DNA of 64,000 bases from Amycolatopsis sp. NBC_01480 (GCF_036227205.1 NZ_CP109442.1:7812001-7876000); one strand, 5' to 3'; counted from the first letter of the stretch, positions 9,501 through 17,868 are shown. Notes: generated by a model not told the origin, from the letters alone. Numbers and translations: made by a program.

Positions 9501-11679
9501 CCTTGAAACGGACGACTTGGTGGAACCGGATGGCGCCGACGTCGTGGGCGATGAGCCGGATCGCGCCGCCCGCCTCGACGGCGGCGAGTTGCCGGTCATC
9601 GCCGATCAGGCGGACGTCGGCACCGTGGTCGAGCGCGTACTTGACGGCGGCGTGGAGGGTGTGGGTGCCGGCCATCGCGGCTTCGTCAACAATGAGGAGA
9701 TCGCCTTGCTGCATCGGGAACATGCGCTCGGCGAACCCGAGCTGGATCGCGGTGGGCAACTGGTGCAGGGTGTGTGGTCGCGCGTCGATTGAGGCGCCGA
9801 GTTCCTGCGCGGCGCGCGCGGACGGCCCGAACGCGTACACCCGGCCCCCGGAGGAGCGCCAGGCCGTGGCGAACACGGCCATCGCCGCGGTCTTTCCCGT
9901 CCCCGCCGGGGCCAGGGCCAGTTGCAGCCGACGCCCGGAGCGGGCGAACTGGGTGACCATCCGCTGCTGGCCGGTATTGAGTTTCGCGCCGCGCAAGGCC
10001 TTGCGGACGCCGCGTTCGCTGATCTGGTGGCCGCCACGGCGGTGCGCCCAGGCGACCAGATCGCCCTCTTCGGCCAGCGTGCGGACAGTGGTGTAGCGAG
10101 TGGAGTGGTGTTCGTGGAACACCGATTCGCCGCTGCGGCGGCGCGTGAAGGGTGGCTCCGCGACCAGGGTCATGCCCTGGAGCGCGAGGGTGTCGCGTGA
10201 GGCGAGGATGGTGTCGACGACGTCGGCGACGAACTTCTCACGGGCCGCGGCGGGGATGGTGAGGTGCGCGGTCTGGGCGTGTGCCTCGGATTCGAGGTTC
10301 CAGCGGGAGAAGTGCGCGTATTTCTCCGACACCACTGCCAGGGTCGAGGCGGCCAGTACCGCGAGGTCGGCCTGCTGGTCTTCTGCATCCAGAGCCGGGG
10401 AAGCGGTGAAGGTTCGGCGGCCGAGGGTGCCCAGGAGTCCCGCGGGGACGAGGGTTTCGGCGAATGACCGCCAGACAGCGGTGTGCTCAGCGAGGGACTT
10501 GGGAGGCTGTTTCCCGGGTCGGCCGTCGAGCTTCGCGGCTCGGTCGATCGCGAAGATCTCCTTCGGCGTGGGCTCTTTCCCGTGCAGCGTCCGGAACTCC
10601 ACGATCCGGCGGGCGCGGGCGGTCTCGAACTGCCGTGTCCGTTGGGAGAAGCCCTTCACCAGGGTGAGGGGAACATCGGCGAGCTGCCAGATCTTGCGGG
10701 TGTGGTCGATCCCTTCGGACGCCCGTTGCGACCAGCGGGCTCCGTGTTCACGGAACAGGTCACGGGTGCGGGAGTCGAAATACTGCGACGCGGTGACACC
10801 GCCGGCGAGGATGGTGCGCCCGTCGAGCGTGGTCCATTCCTTGTCGTCGGAGCGGCGGGCCTTCGCGGCGATGAGGGCGTGGATGTGGAAGTGCGGGTCG
10901 CCGGCGCGGGAGTCCCAGTGCTCGAACAGCGCGGCGGTGATCCCGTCGACGTCGACTTGGGCCTCGCCCATGTTCCCGCGCCGGGTGTAGGCGAGGTTGC
11001 GTTCCACATAGGACAGGGTGTCGCGTGTGGCCTGGCGGACGAGGTTCGCGATCAGTTCCCGCTCGGCGGGGGCAGCCATCGCCCACGCGACCGACACTGA
11101 CTTGTCCGGTGCGAAGACCATCTCGTAGCCGGACACCGCGGACTTGAGGGTCCGTTCCTGGGCGGCCAGCCACGTGGCGAAGGCCTTCTCATTGAGCGGC
11201 CCTTTCGCCTTGGTGTCCTCGCGGCAAGCCTTCTCCTGCACCGCCCGCCGCAGTGTCCGGCGGACCTCGGCGTCGATGGGCGCACCGATCGGGCGGCCGT
11301 GCTCGAGGTTGTAGTCCTTGTACGCCTGCGCGGTCTGGCTGCGCAGGTGATCGAGCGCGCTGTACTTCGGGAAGCTCCGGCCGAGGCGCGTTGCCTTCAA
11401 CGCCTCGGCCGGGGTGGCGCCGTCGGCGATCATCTCGGCCTCGATGGCGTCGGCGTCGGGGTGCCGGCCTTCGCCGAACAGGGCCTGCATCTGCGCAGGG
11501 GTGATCTCGCCGGTGAGTCCTAAATCCTGCGCACCGGCGCCGTACCATTCGCCTGCCGGGTACCCATGGGAGAGGTAGTAGTCACTCAGCAGCTCGCCGG
11601 GTTCGAGCCGGCGGTCGTGACACGCGACCGCGTTCGTGAGGTACTCATGACCACCAGGGCTCAGCTTCCGCAAGCCCAT
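6556..11679 (-). CDS. traA: MobF-family conjugative relaxase/helicase (TraA/TrwC type)
   Basis: 1707 aa from ATG 11679 (GTG 11682 is the adjacent alternative). The N-terminal TrwC relaxase domain (about residues 1-420) has the metal-binding triple-His motif DPHFHIH (His263, 265, 267). A RecD/TraI-like helicase follows: Walker A APAGTGKT with Lys596, Walker B LLIVDEAAM near residue 670, and the UvrD-type motif TTINRVQGMTSKG near 895. The last 700 residues are two diverged copies of a roughly 300-residue helical module (about 1000-1300 and 1345-1635). The enzyme nicks oriT, stays bound and unwinds the transferred strand. The gene-free region just upstream is the likely oriT. Confidence 0.95.
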   Translation of the reverse strand: MGLRKLSPGGHEYLTNAVACHDRRLEPGELLSDYYLSHGYPAGEWYGAGAQDLGLTGEITPAQMQALFGEGRHPDADAIEAEMIADGATPAEALKATRLGRSFPKYSALDHLRSQTAQAYKDYNLEHGRPIGAPIDAEVRRTLRRAVQEKACREDTKAKGPLNEKAFATWLAAQERTLKSAVSGYEMVFAPDKSVSVAWAMAAPAERELIANLVRQATRDTLSYVERNLAYTRRGNMGEAQVDVDGITAALFEHWDSRAGDPHFHIHALIAAKARRSDDKEWTTLDGRTILAGGVTASQYFDSRTRDLFREHGARWSQRASEGIDHTRKIWQLADVPLTLVKGFSQRTRQFETARARRIVEFRTLHGKEPTPKEIFAIDRAAKLDGRPGKQPPKSLAEHTAVWRSFAETLVPAGLLGTLGRRTFTASPALDAEDQQADLAVLAASTLAVVSEKYAHFSRWNLESEAHAQTAHLTIPAAAREKFVADVVDTILASRDTLALQGMTLVAEPPFTRRRSGESVFHEHHSTRYTTVRTLAEEGDLVAWAHRRGGHQISERGVRKALRGAKLNTGQQRMVTQFARSGRRLQLALAPAGTGKTAAMAVFATAWRSSGGRVYAFGPSARAAQELGASIDARPHTLHQLPTAIQLGFAERMFPMQQGDLLIVDEAAMAGTHTLHAAVKYALDHGADVRLIGDDRQLAAVEAGGAIRLIAHDVGAIRFHQVVRFKGPDRYKQANASLKIREGDPRGLTYYLENGLVRGGSIDTMRDAALHAWRADLREGTESLLIVPTNVDTVALNLEARELRLRRRSTPRGHEAELHDGTAASIGDLVVTRHNRRRLTLFGGKDFVKNGDTWRVVKVSPAGQLTVHHENHGGRITLPPRYARTYVELAYATTINRVQGMTSKGNAHLLVPPTMTREQFYPGVTRAMWRNFIYVVTHHHVIDLHQETPEPAKPKDVLTGVLQHSEAEVSATETLRDNLSKEENLGTLVLRYNYTATYRDDDTYRAALQRHAPETLDHDSEAALIQTLRNANDLGWQADTLIPAARGKNPIIKAKDPGAVLHQRITDHIKQHDLPLVAGDPAASDVTRWRGIFDAIAPDAAVEDRRWNRVWTRASGAMALGFDADLIITRVAHQLAARHKERPPDPMPDHRWTEAALVHEIGLRADRGEAHTRALPWQARPNFRTAREHDGAVPYLHHMNEAIRDRIENLRADAIRTPPEWASSLGPRPDNPIAAQEWDELVGLAAAYRETFRVRGSDPGLPIGPDPESHGARAHAWGDISCRWNALVSGRKPPDGKPYSSSRSGTQSRTSTSKRDQVLDYLDTTDHAGVDPLRTLVAQYNAIARAGDTERFLDLIARYVPAAVNRGAEQSLLFALADAQDQGWQADRLLRAVTRGNTFTWAHDPDVALISALRNYRADRRPPARTATPATADVASWRVIVGHHLPDAPIDTDAWNVVWRHAAAAAALRIDVDPALDHAASALAQSRDPGTDVAVRAAHLLVAELTRRHRTGEGHHRALPWLAAADIGAPGDHQQRMDKLTSINDKIHSRLADLRESTIATLPSWAAAAGPAPDDPVLAARWTDLIGDAAAYRETYRIHTNDPAAPLGDRPPGNGAKASAWHQITDRWTTHVAGPAAPPVSPTDQPDLNRRLDAEMANGAKAVRLDGRQERTRTDETRTLREAQPLDAEYSTERPDDDEHLHSGHGY

Positions 11680-11682
11680 CAC

Positions 11683-12067
11683 TACCGGTTCAGGCTACGC
11701 CGGAAAACGAGTTCCGCCCACCTGGTTCAGACGCTCTGCAAGACGTCCTGTGTGGATGGTGGGCTGGGCAGAGGTGAGGGTGGAGGGGGTGAGGGTGGCG
11801 GCGGGGTGAGCGGGGCAGGGTGGTGAGGGCGCGGGCTGTGGAGGCGGGATGGTGTGGAGGTGGGAGGCGTGTGCGGGGTGAGGTGTCGGCGGCTTGCGCC
11901 CGCGCGGTGCCGGCGCGGCACGCGCCGGCACCGCGCGAGCACGATGACCGGCGTCGGCGCGCGCCAGCCCACGCGGCCGGCATGCCCGGGCGACGCGTGA
12001 CCATGGGACCGGCACCGCGCTGGATGGGGAGGCGGGTGGGGGAGGCGGTCAGGGCCCTGGACACGAC
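11683..12067. other. Gene-free GC-rich region upstream of the relaxase, candidate oriT
   Basis: About 385 bp without a credible gene; the short frames here are artefacts of extreme GC skew. It contains G-rich tandem GTGAGGGTGG-like stretches (about 11770-11835) and a perfect 17-bp inverted repeat, CGCGCGGTGCCGGCGCG at 11901-11917 and its complement at 11921-11937, with a 3-base loop and no T tract. MobF oriT sites typically lie beside the relaxase gene and contain such repeats next to the nick site. The position is suggestive; the function is inferred. Confidence 0.4.
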
Positions 12068-12107
12068 AAAAGGCGGCCGCCGGTCGAAGGACCGGCGGCC
12101 GCCTTTT
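12068..12107 (-). terminator. Perfect bidirectional terminator hairpin
   Basis: An 18-bp perfect stem AAAAGGCGGCCGCCGGTC with a GAAG loop and complement ending in TTTT: A-tract and T-tract on either side make it usable in both directions. It lies about 100 bp after the end of the minus-strand zinc-ribbon gene. Confidence 0.85.
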
Positions 12108-12203
12108 CGCTGCGGTCGTGCTCTACGTGATCACGGGAGTTCCTCTAACGGAGTGTGCGGGGCGGAAGATGGGTCCGCGCCGAAGCGCGAGCCCACCGCG
12201 TGG

Positions 12204-13352
12204 TCAGGCTGCGATCAGCTCGGAGCGCCACTCCGGGTTGAGCGACGCCGCGCCGACTTCGGCGCACATGTCGCACCGGCCGGTCGGTTCGGCGCGGTAC
12301 TCGGCGGGTGTGCGTTCGAGGTTGCACGAGATGCACAGGGCGTCAGGCGTCGCGAGCGGGCGCATGGTGCGGGCTTCGAATTCGTACTCTTCCTTCAGCC
12401 ACGTCTTGTCGGGGGTTTCCTTGATCTCTTGCGCCACTCCGGGGTTCTCGTCGTAGCGGTCGGCGACGGCGTCGTCTTTTCGGGCGCGGCCGGTCATCGG
12501 GATGTCCGGGACGATTTCGTGGCGCCGCTCGTCATACTGAATTTCGATGGGGCGGCGCACGACCGACCGGCGCGCGCGCTGCTCGGCGGGCTCGTGGTAG
12601 TGCGCGACCGGCGCGGCTGGCGGGGGTGCCGGTTGGTTGGTCGGCTGCGGGCCTTCGAACGTCGCGGCTTCGTGTCGGCACGTGCTGGAGCAGAACGGCA
12701 TGTCGGGTGCCATGGAGAGATTGCCGTCGCAATTGCCGCATCGGTGGATGTCGCCGGTCTCGGCTTCGTTCTGCCGGGTTCGCGCCGCGCGGCGCTGGTT
12801 CGCGATTTCGGCGCGCTCGCGGCTGACGTAGACACAGGACATGACCAGCGCTCGGTACGGGCCATCGAGGTTCGGCCAGATCTGGTAGGACTGCTGGATG
12901 GCGTCCACGATCAGAGGGTGCGTCGCGGACGGGTTGGTGAGCAGCGTTTCGCAGATCTTGACGGCTTCGCGTTCGTAGCTGTCGGTCCGTGCGGTGAGCC
13001 AGCGCACGGACCGACGCGCCTTGCCGATGGGTGCGGGTTGGCCGCGGAGCAGTGCGGCCAGCTCGTTCGGGTCGGTCACGAGGTCGGCACGGGTCTCGGT
13101 CGAGTAGACGCACGCGTGGAAGAGGCGACGTTCGTCGTCGCTGAGCTTGTCCACTTCGGCCTGGATCGCACGGACGCGAACCACGGTGTCACCGCTGGTG
13201 GGGTCGCTGGCCCTGAGCAGGTGCGCGCAGGTCATCAGGAGCCGCTGTGGTGCGTCGCTCTGGTGCTCGACCATCGAGCGCAGCGCGGTGAGCGCCGTCC
13301 GCTCGCGTCCGGCCTGCAATGCTGCCACTACGTCGTCGAAGGTTTTCTTCAT
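12204..13352 (-). CDS. Hypothetical protein with two zinc-ribbon-like Cys clusters
   Basis: 382 aa, RBS-like GAGGAA before ATG 13352. Residues 1-190 are mainly helical. Residues near 203-225 carry C-x2-C ... C-x4-C (CGNCDG then FCSSTC), and residues near 340-368 a second pair, CISC ... CDMC. An unstructured Pro-rich linker separates them. Two zinc ribbons suggest nucleic-acid binding or assembly with another protein. I do not recognise the family. Transcribed alone toward a strong terminator, away from the inverted-repeat region at 13.6-13.8 kb, it could be a replication or copy-control factor, but that is only positional inference. Confidence 0.75.
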   Translation of the reverse strand: MKKTFDDVVAALQAGRERTALTALRSMVEHQSDAPQRLLMTCAHLLRASDPTSGDTVVRVRAIQAEVDKLSDDERRLFHACVYSTETRADLVTDPNELAALLRGQPAPIGKARRSVRWLTARTDSYEREAVKICETLLTNPSATHPLIVDAIQQSYQIWPNLDGPYRALVMSCVYVSRERAEIANQRRAARTRQNEAETGDIHRCGNCDGNLSMAPDMPFCSSTCRHEAATFEGPQPTNQPAPPPAAPVAHYHEPAEQRARRSVVRRPIEIQYDERRHEIVPDIPMTGRARKDDAVADRYDENPGVAQEIKETPDKTWLKEEYEFEARTMRPLATPDALCISCNLERTPAEYRAEPTGRCDMCAEVGAASLNPEWRSELIAA

Positions 13353-13597
13353 TGGAAGTATTCCTCTTCGTTGATTTCGGATGAGGCTTTTGGGGTTGGC
13401 GCCCCGCCTGCCTTACGTGATCAATACTAGTAAGCTACAAAGGCTAATTCAATCAATTCGCGGTATTCGTCATGACTTTTTCGGTCATAATTTCGAGTGG
13501 TATTTCGAGCGTTCGACTGGGTGATTTTCCGGGACTGGAAGGTTGACCAGCGTCCTGAGCTGCGGTTTTGTGCTGTAGGGGTGACCGCGTGCTGAGT
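13353..13597. other. Gene-free AT-richer leader between divergent genes
   Basis: Roughly 245 bp without a gene. Positions 13425-13515 are conspicuously AT-rich for this window, with a small ATGAC/GTCAT inverted repeat around TTTTTCG near 13477 and repeated TTTCGAG. It is a plausible promoter or DNA-unwinding region for the minus-strand gene and adjoins the nested inverted repeats. Confidence 0.4.
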
Positions 13598-13791
13598 GGC
13601 GGAGGAGGGGCCCCGAAGCTCCCGGGGCAGGCCCCCGGCCTGCCCCTAATGCCTGACCAAGGCCGAAAAGGGGACCCGAATACAAGGTCGGGGCCTTAAT
13701 ATTGTTTTGACACGCTTTTAGTCAAAAGAATATTGGGGTGGCCTTGTATTTGGGGCATCGGCCGATACAATTTCGGGGCCCCTCCTCCGCC
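13598..13791. repeat. Nest of long inverted repeats (candidate origin or control region)
   Basis: The outer pair is a perfect 20-bp repeat: GGCGGAGGAGGGGCCCCGAA at 13598-13617, complement at 13772-13791. Inside are GGGGCAGGCC/GGCCTGCCCC (13624-13633/13637-13646), AATACAAGG (13679-13687, complement 13742-13750), a 14-bp pair with one mismatch (AATATTGTTTTGAC 13698-13711, complement 13721-13734) and the palindrome ATCGGCCGAT at 13757-13766. The AT-rich core within GC-rich arms has no coding potential. Confidence 0.7.
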
Positions 13792-14149
13792 GCGGACGCG
13801 ACCTGGCAACCTGGGGTGCCCTCCGCGGGTGCGCTGGAAAACCAGGCCCCGAGCAGCGGCGGACGGCCGCGCTGCCGCCCGGCTACGCTGATACGTACCG
13901 TCGCGTGATGGGTTTCGTTGACCTTCGGCGCGCGGCGGTGACGCCACCGTGGCTTTGGCGGGCCGCTGCTTCGGCGGCGATGCGCTTCACGCCTTCGCGC
14001 GTGGGGCCTTCACAGTGGCGGAGCTGGTGTGGCCGGCCCGGCTTGTCCGCGGCCGGCCACACCCCGGCTGTCGCGCTGCGCGCGATGATCTGGACGAGCC
14101 GGTAGCCTCGCGGACGAACACAGCCCTCCCTGGTGTGCGGGAGGTAGTC

Positions 14150-14755
14150 ATGGCGTCAGCTGGAGGAGGCGCGGGTCGCAGGCGGCGGAGGCGCTCGAGC
14201 GCGGAAGTCGCGAAGCTGGAGGCGCTGCGTCAGGCGCACGTGGAGCGGCTGGCCCAGGCGCGGGATAACGAGCGTCGTGTCAAAGAGGCGCTGGGCCCGT
14301 TCGCGGCAGCGGCAGCGGGCGTGGAGGCGGCGCACGAACACCGGGCGGAGCGGCACGCGAAGGTGGACGAGCGGCTGGTGCGCCGCCTGGAAGAACTCGA
14401 CCGGGCGCGCGCGGCGGCACTGGTTGAGGCGGAGGGCGCCCGGGCGGAAGCCGCCGCGTCCTCGGCGGCCGAGGTGGAGGAGTGGCGCGCGATGATGGGC
14501 GAGGCGGTCCGCACGATCAGGGATGCCGGCGTCGAACTGGACGGCACTGCGGAGCTGCTCGGGATCTCTGCACGCGAGGTGAACGCCCTGGCCCGGCTGC
14601 GCCCGCCGGAGTCACCACCGGACAGTTCGCCGCCACGTGATGGTGGAGATGGCGAGCCCGCGGCGCGGGACGCGGGCAGCGTGTCCGACGACGTGCCGGG
14701 GTCCAGAGCGGATGTGGCGCCTGGGTGGCCTCCGGACGGCACTGGCATGGCGTGA
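14150..14755 (+). CDS. Coiled-coil protein with C-terminal HTH-like segment
   Basis: 201 aa from ATG 14150 with GGGAGGT upstream; the longer frame from 13949 lacks an RBS. An Arg-rich N-terminus (residues 9-16) is followed by a long Ala/Glu/Arg coiled coil (about 17-125), then a short segment (TIRDAGVELDGTAELLGISAREVNALARL) resembling a helix-turn-helix, and a disordered Pro/Asp-rich tail. KfrA-type or other plasmid DNA-binding coiled-coil proteins have a similar build, though with the HTH in front. Alone between the inverted-repeat region and a perfect terminator; possibly a maintenance protein. Confidence 0.7.
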   Translation: MASAGGGAGRRRRRRSSAEVAKLEALRQAHVERLAQARDNERRVKEALGPFAAAAAGVEAAHEHRAERHAKVDERLVRRLEELDRARAAALVEAEGARAEAAASSAAEVEEWRAMMGEAVRTIRDAGVELDGTAELLGISAREVNALARLRPPESPPDSSPPRDGGDGEPAARDAGSVSDDVPGSRADVAPGWPPDGTGMA

Positions 14756-14765
14756 CCAGCATGAC

Positions 14766-14806
14766 GAGAGGGGTGGGTGAGCGCGCAGCGCTCACCCACC
14801 CCTCTC
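14766..14806. terminator. Perfect hairpin between convergent genes
   Basis: GAGAGGGGTGGGTGAGCGC (14766-14784), GCA loop, exact complement 14788-14806: a 19-bp stem. It sits 11 bp after the coiled-coil gene and 15 bp before the end of the convergent membrane-protein gene, so it probably ends both. Confidence 0.8.
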
Positions 14807-14820
14807 GATCGGTACGGCTG

Positions 14821-15480
14821 TCAGCCGCGGGTGGTGACGCGGGCCGGCGGCGAGGACTGCGCGGCATCGGCCCGTCGCCGCAGTTCCCGCAACGTATTGC
14901 TACGACGGAGCAGGTAGTAGGTCACGACGCCGGCGGCGCCGCAGAAGAAGATCAATCCACCGAGGCGCGGTCCCGCGGCCGAGTCGCGGATGATGACGTC
15001 GAGCTGGCCGACGAAGATCGCGAACGGCAACGTGAGGGCGCCCGCGATGGCGAACCGGCGACGGCGCAGGCTCGGCCCGGTCGTCCGTGGGGGTCGGGTG
15101 AGCCAGGCGACGATCACGCCGGAGAGAGCACCGGCCCCGGCGTAGAAGGGGATGGTGAGCAGCATCGACGGGTTGAGGGCCGCGACCCCGATCATCGCGA
15201 CCAGGCCGAGCGGCACCGTGGACAGGTAGACGCCGAGGGCGGCTGACCCGATCAGGCCGGCCGCAGTGATGCGGTACGGGTTCCTGGGCATGATTCCAGC
15301 GTAGAGGGAGAGCAGCCCCACAAAGGGTGATTTTTCCCCGCGGCGGCGCCCGCGCCCGCGGCCGCCGCGGGTCGGGTCGCGCCGCTGCCGGTGCGAGCCG
15401 TCCGGGGCGCGGGACTGCTGTGCAGGCCGAGGTCGGTGGCGGTGGCGTGGGCGTGTTCTGGAAGGGGTCGTCTGGGTCAT
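14821..15480 (-). CDS. Small membrane protein with basic N-terminal tail
   Basis: 219 aa from ATG 15480, which overlaps the upstream gene's stop (ATGA) and so fits translational coupling. An alternative ATG at 15291 gives 156 aa beginning MPRNPYR. The first 50 residues are Arg/Pro-rich; four hydrophobic segments follow (AAGLIGSAALGVYL, LVAMIGVAALNPSML, FYAGAGALSGVIVAWL, then two near residues 150-200). Unknown family; the setting suggests a plasmid membrane protein possibly linked to transfer or maintenance. Confidence 0.65.
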   Translation of the reverse strand: MTQTTPSRTRPRHRHRPRPAQQSRAPDGSHRQRRDPTRGGRGRGRRRGEKSPFVGLLSLYAGIMPRNPYRITAAGLIGSAALGVYLSTVPLGLVAMIGVAALNPSMLLTIPFYAGAGALSGVIVAWLTRPPRTTGPSLRRRRFAIAGALTLPFAIFVGQLDVIIRDSAAGPRLGGLIFFCGAAGVVTYYLLRRSNTLRELRRRADAAQSSPPARVTTRG

Positions 15481-16307
15481 CGCGGCGTGCCGGTGATCGG
15501 GCGGCGGTAGCCGGTGGCGTCGGTGCGCCACCGGTCGAAGGCGCCGAGCCAGTCGCCGGTGGCGGCGAAGGCCACGCGCTCGTAGGGCGTCCACATGTTC
15601 GACGCGCTGAGACGGGAGACCTCCGCGGTCATTCGGCGGCTGGGGTGATCCGGGCCGCCGGAGAAGATGGCGTGGAACCGGCCGCGGCGCGGGTCCAGCG
15701 GGGCGAGTCGGGGTCGGCCGGTGACGTCGGGCGTCCGCCACAGCGCGGGCGGGAGGTAGGTCCGGCGACGAGCTGGGTCGGCACACGATGGGCAGGTGTC
15801 GGTGTCGAGCCGGTGTCGTGTGCGCACGGACACCAGATGCCCGTCGTGCCAGATGGAGACCGGGCCGGTTCCGCTGTTACCGCGGTCGGGCACGACGTAG
15901 GGCACGCCGGATTCGGTGACCGCATACCACCGTTCAGCGGCGTAGCGGTCGGACGGGAGTTCGTCGACGGGGAGGTGGAGCCACTCCGGTACGGCGCCGC
16001 GGCGGGCGTGGTGGAGCAGGTAGGTCCCGAGGTAGTCGGCGAGCAGCCGCTCGGCCGCGTCGAGGGTGGCGTAGGACGCGGGCAGCAGCGCGGGCCAGCG
16101 CCGTCCCGACGGGTCGTAGAACACAGCACCTTCGTCGAGGAGCGTGTCGACGTCGCGGGACGTGCTGCGGTGCCGGCGGCGGGCGAGGGTTCGGGCGCTT
16201 CCGTCGCTCATCTCGTGGAACGAGGTGAGCCCGAGGCGGTTGTTGGCGCGGTCGACGCGGCGGACGTGGGACAGGACCGATACGAGGTCGGGGTGCGAGC
16301 GTGGCAC
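15477..16307 (-). CDS. Hypothetical protein with a single CxxC pair
   Basis: 276 aa from GTG 16307, preceded by AAGGAG at proper distance; the longer frame to 16412 has no RBS and runs into the ssb terminator. Residues 1-110 look helical, with HARRGAVPEWLHLPVDELPS and repeated Trp/Tyr patterns further on. One CPSC pair near residue 190 precedes a basic stretch. I do not recognise the family. Its stop overlaps the next start, making a two-gene unit downstream of ssb. Confidence 0.65.
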   Translation of the reverse strand: MPRSHPDLVSVLSHVRRVDRANNRLGLTSFHEMSDGSARTLARRRHRSTSRDVDTLLDEGAVFYDPSGRRWPALLPASYATLDAAERLLADYLGTYLLHHARRGAVPEWLHLPVDELPSDRYAAERWYAVTESGVPYVVPDRGNSGTGPVSIWHDGHLVSVRTRHRLDTDTCPSCADPARRRTYLPPALWRTPDVTGRPRLAPLDPRRGRFHAIFSGGPDHPSRRMTAEVSRLSASNMWTPYERVAFAATGDWLGAFDRWRTDATGYRRPITGTPR

Positions 16308-16376
16308 GGCCAGGCTCCTTCCGGCGTGGGCGCAGGGCCAGGTGCGGGCTCGGCGCACGGCAGCACGAAGAAGGCT

Positions 16377-16455
16377 GGTGGGTTCGGCGACGGGGCCTGT
16401 CGCCGAACCCACCGGCCCCGGGGCGGTGCCCGGTCGGCGGGGAAGTGCCGACCGG
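16377..16455 (-). terminator. Double hairpin after ssb
   Basis: GGTGGGTTCGGCGAC (16377-16391) pairs perfectly with 16399-16413, and CCGGTCGGC (16430-16438) with GCCGACCGG (16447-16455). They lie just after the ssb stop on the minus strand, before the next minus-strand gene, and should terminate or attenuate ssb transcripts. Confidence 0.7.
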
Positions 16456-16472
16456 ACACCGGGTTCGGTGGA

Positions 16473-16961
16473 TCAGAACGGCGGGTTGTCGCCGCCTCCA
16501 CCGGCGGTGACGAGATCACCCGTAGCGGCGGGAGCGGGGCCCCACAGGTCGCCATCGGGACTCGCGGCCGGCTGCTGCTGCTGCGGGACCGAGTCGCGTA
16601 CCGCCTTGGTGACCGTCGCGGTGGCGTAGCGGAGCGAAGGGCCGATCTCGTCGACCTCGAGTTCGACGACCGTGCGCTTCTCGCCTTCCCTGGTCTCGAA
16701 GGACCGCATCCCCAGTCGACCCTGGACAATCACGCGCTGGCCCCGCCGGAGCGACTCGACCATGTTTTCCGCGGGCTGACGCCAGATGTTGCAGCGCATG
16801 AACAGCGTCTCGCCGTCCTTCCACTCACCCGACTGGCGATCGAGGGTGCGCGGGTTGCACGCGACGGTGAAGTTCGCGACCGCGTGTCCGTTCTGGGTGA
16901 ACCTCAGTTCCGGGTCCGCGGTGAGGTTGCCGACGATGGTGACGTTGGGCTCTCCGGCCAT
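16473..16961 (-). CDS. ssb: Single-stranded DNA-binding protein
   Basis: 162 aa, RBS GGGAGG before ATG 16961. A typical bacterial SSB: OB-fold residues 1-110 ([51 protein letters not shown]), a Gln/Gly/Pro-rich linker, and the acidic tip GGGDNPPF that recruits partner enzymes. It coats single strands during conjugative entry and replication. An inverted GTGAACCGGC/GCCGGTTCAC pair lies about 100-150 bp upstream. Confidence 0.97.
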   Translation of the reverse strand: MAGEPNVTIVGNLTADPELRFTQNGHAVANFTVACNPRTLDRQSGEWKDGETLFMRCNIWRQPAENMVESLRRGQRVIVQGRLGMRSFETREGEKRTVVELEVDEIGPSLRYATATVTKAVRDSVPQQQQPAASPDGDLWGPAPAATGDLVTAGGGGDNPPF

Positions 16962-17059
16962 GGTGGCCTCCCTTGTGGGCTGGTGGTGTGTGGAACGCGG
17001 CGCAGCCTCAGCACGCCCCGTCCGGGCCCGCGAGCCCCGGACCGGCTCGTCCGGCCGGC

Positions 17060-17115
17060 GTGAACCGGCTCGCGCCCGACGGGCAGCGACGCGCGCAACC
17101 GCAGGGCCGGTTCAC
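17060..17115. promoter_or_regulatory. Inverted GTGAACC/GGTTCAC motif pair upstream of ssb
   Basis: GTGAACCGGC at 17060-17069 and its exact complement at 17106-17115, in a gene-free GC-rich stretch. A near-identical arrangement occurs upstream of parB (26606-26672), and a single copy precedes the small secreted gene (31784-31801). Shared operators for one regulator are possible; function unproven. Confidence 0.4.
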
Positions 17116-17256
17116 CCGCGCCGGATGCGGCCGGGGCTCCGGGGCCGCTGGGGGCCCGGGCGGGGTGTGCTTACCTCTGGGCGATCCACGCGCCACGGCC
17201 CGCGGGGGCCGCCGAGGAACCCGTCACCGCCGGCGGTGGACCGGCGACGACCTGGG

Positions 17257-17655
17257 TCAGGTTCCCGCGTCGGTGCGGTCCGGACTGTCGAGCGGGCCGA
17301 ACCGGGCCAGCACGTCGCCGTCGCGGGTGGCCAGGACGGCGGTGGCGTGGTCACCGAGCTGCCGGGCCAGCACGGTGAGCGCGGTGGTGAGGACCGCGGC
17401 GGCATCTGGTTGCCCGGACGCAACGCGGACGACGAACCCGGGCAAGCGCATGGCGCCGTGCGACTCGGCAGTCGCTCTCATCGCGCGCACCGCGTCGTCG
17501 AACGTCCCCACGGGGTTGATGCTGACGCCAGTGAGCCACGCGTAGAGCTGCTGGAGACAGTCAGCGCCCCATTCGCCGCCGCTGTCCTCCACCTCCTTGA
17601 CGCGGGCGAGCAGGTCGATGATCGCGGCACCGCCCGCGCTGTCCGGGTCGATCAC
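17257..17655 (-). CDS. Hypothetical protein
   Basis: 132 aa from GTG 17655 with CGGAG just upstream. The frame stays open and protein-like further upstream but has no ATG/GTG/TTG there, so the true start is uncertain. Compact alpha/beta-looking sequence (DLLARVKEVEDSGG, ALTVLARQLGDHATAVLATRDGDVLARFG). Roadblock-like proteins have comparable strands, but the match is too weak to name. Lies between ssb and the DUF4192 operon. Confidence 0.55.
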   Translation of the reverse strand: MIDPDSAGGAAIIDLLARVKEVEDSGGEWGADCLQQLYAWLTGVSINPVGTFDDAVRAMRATAESHGAMRLPGFVVRVASGQPDAAAVLTTALTVLARQLGDHATAVLATRDGDVLARFGPLDSPDRTDAGT

Positions 17656-17823
17656 CCGCTCCGTGACATCGGGTGAAACTGGACAGTCCTGTATGGACTT
17701 TGCGGAGTTGTGAAGGGCTGCGACGCTGCCGTCGAACAGCGGTGTCAGCGTGACACGTCTCGTGGAATCTGAAGCCGCAGGATCGTGGCCGGTGCGACGG
17801 AACCTAGGCCTGCCAACGGTTCG

Positions 17824-17860
17824 GCGGGCCTAGCCGACGCGATCGGTCGGCTAGGCCCGC
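17824..17860 (-). terminator. Perfect hairpin terminator after DUF4192 gene
   Basis: GCGGGCCTAGCCGAC (17824-17838), 7-base loop, exact complement 17846-17860. It lies 8 bp beyond the stop of the minus-strand DUF4192 gene and ends the long operon that starts near 22.7 kb. Confidence 0.75.
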
Positions 17861-17868
17861 ATAGTCGG

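Noticed and set aside
11901..11937. Perfect hairpin as a transcription terminator
   Set aside because: No T tract and no gene ending next to it, so an oriT or structural role fits better.
17656..17823. Upstream extension of the 17257-17655 gene
   Set aside because: The frame stays open and protein-like but has no ATG, GTG or TTG, so the start was left at 17655 with that doubt noted.
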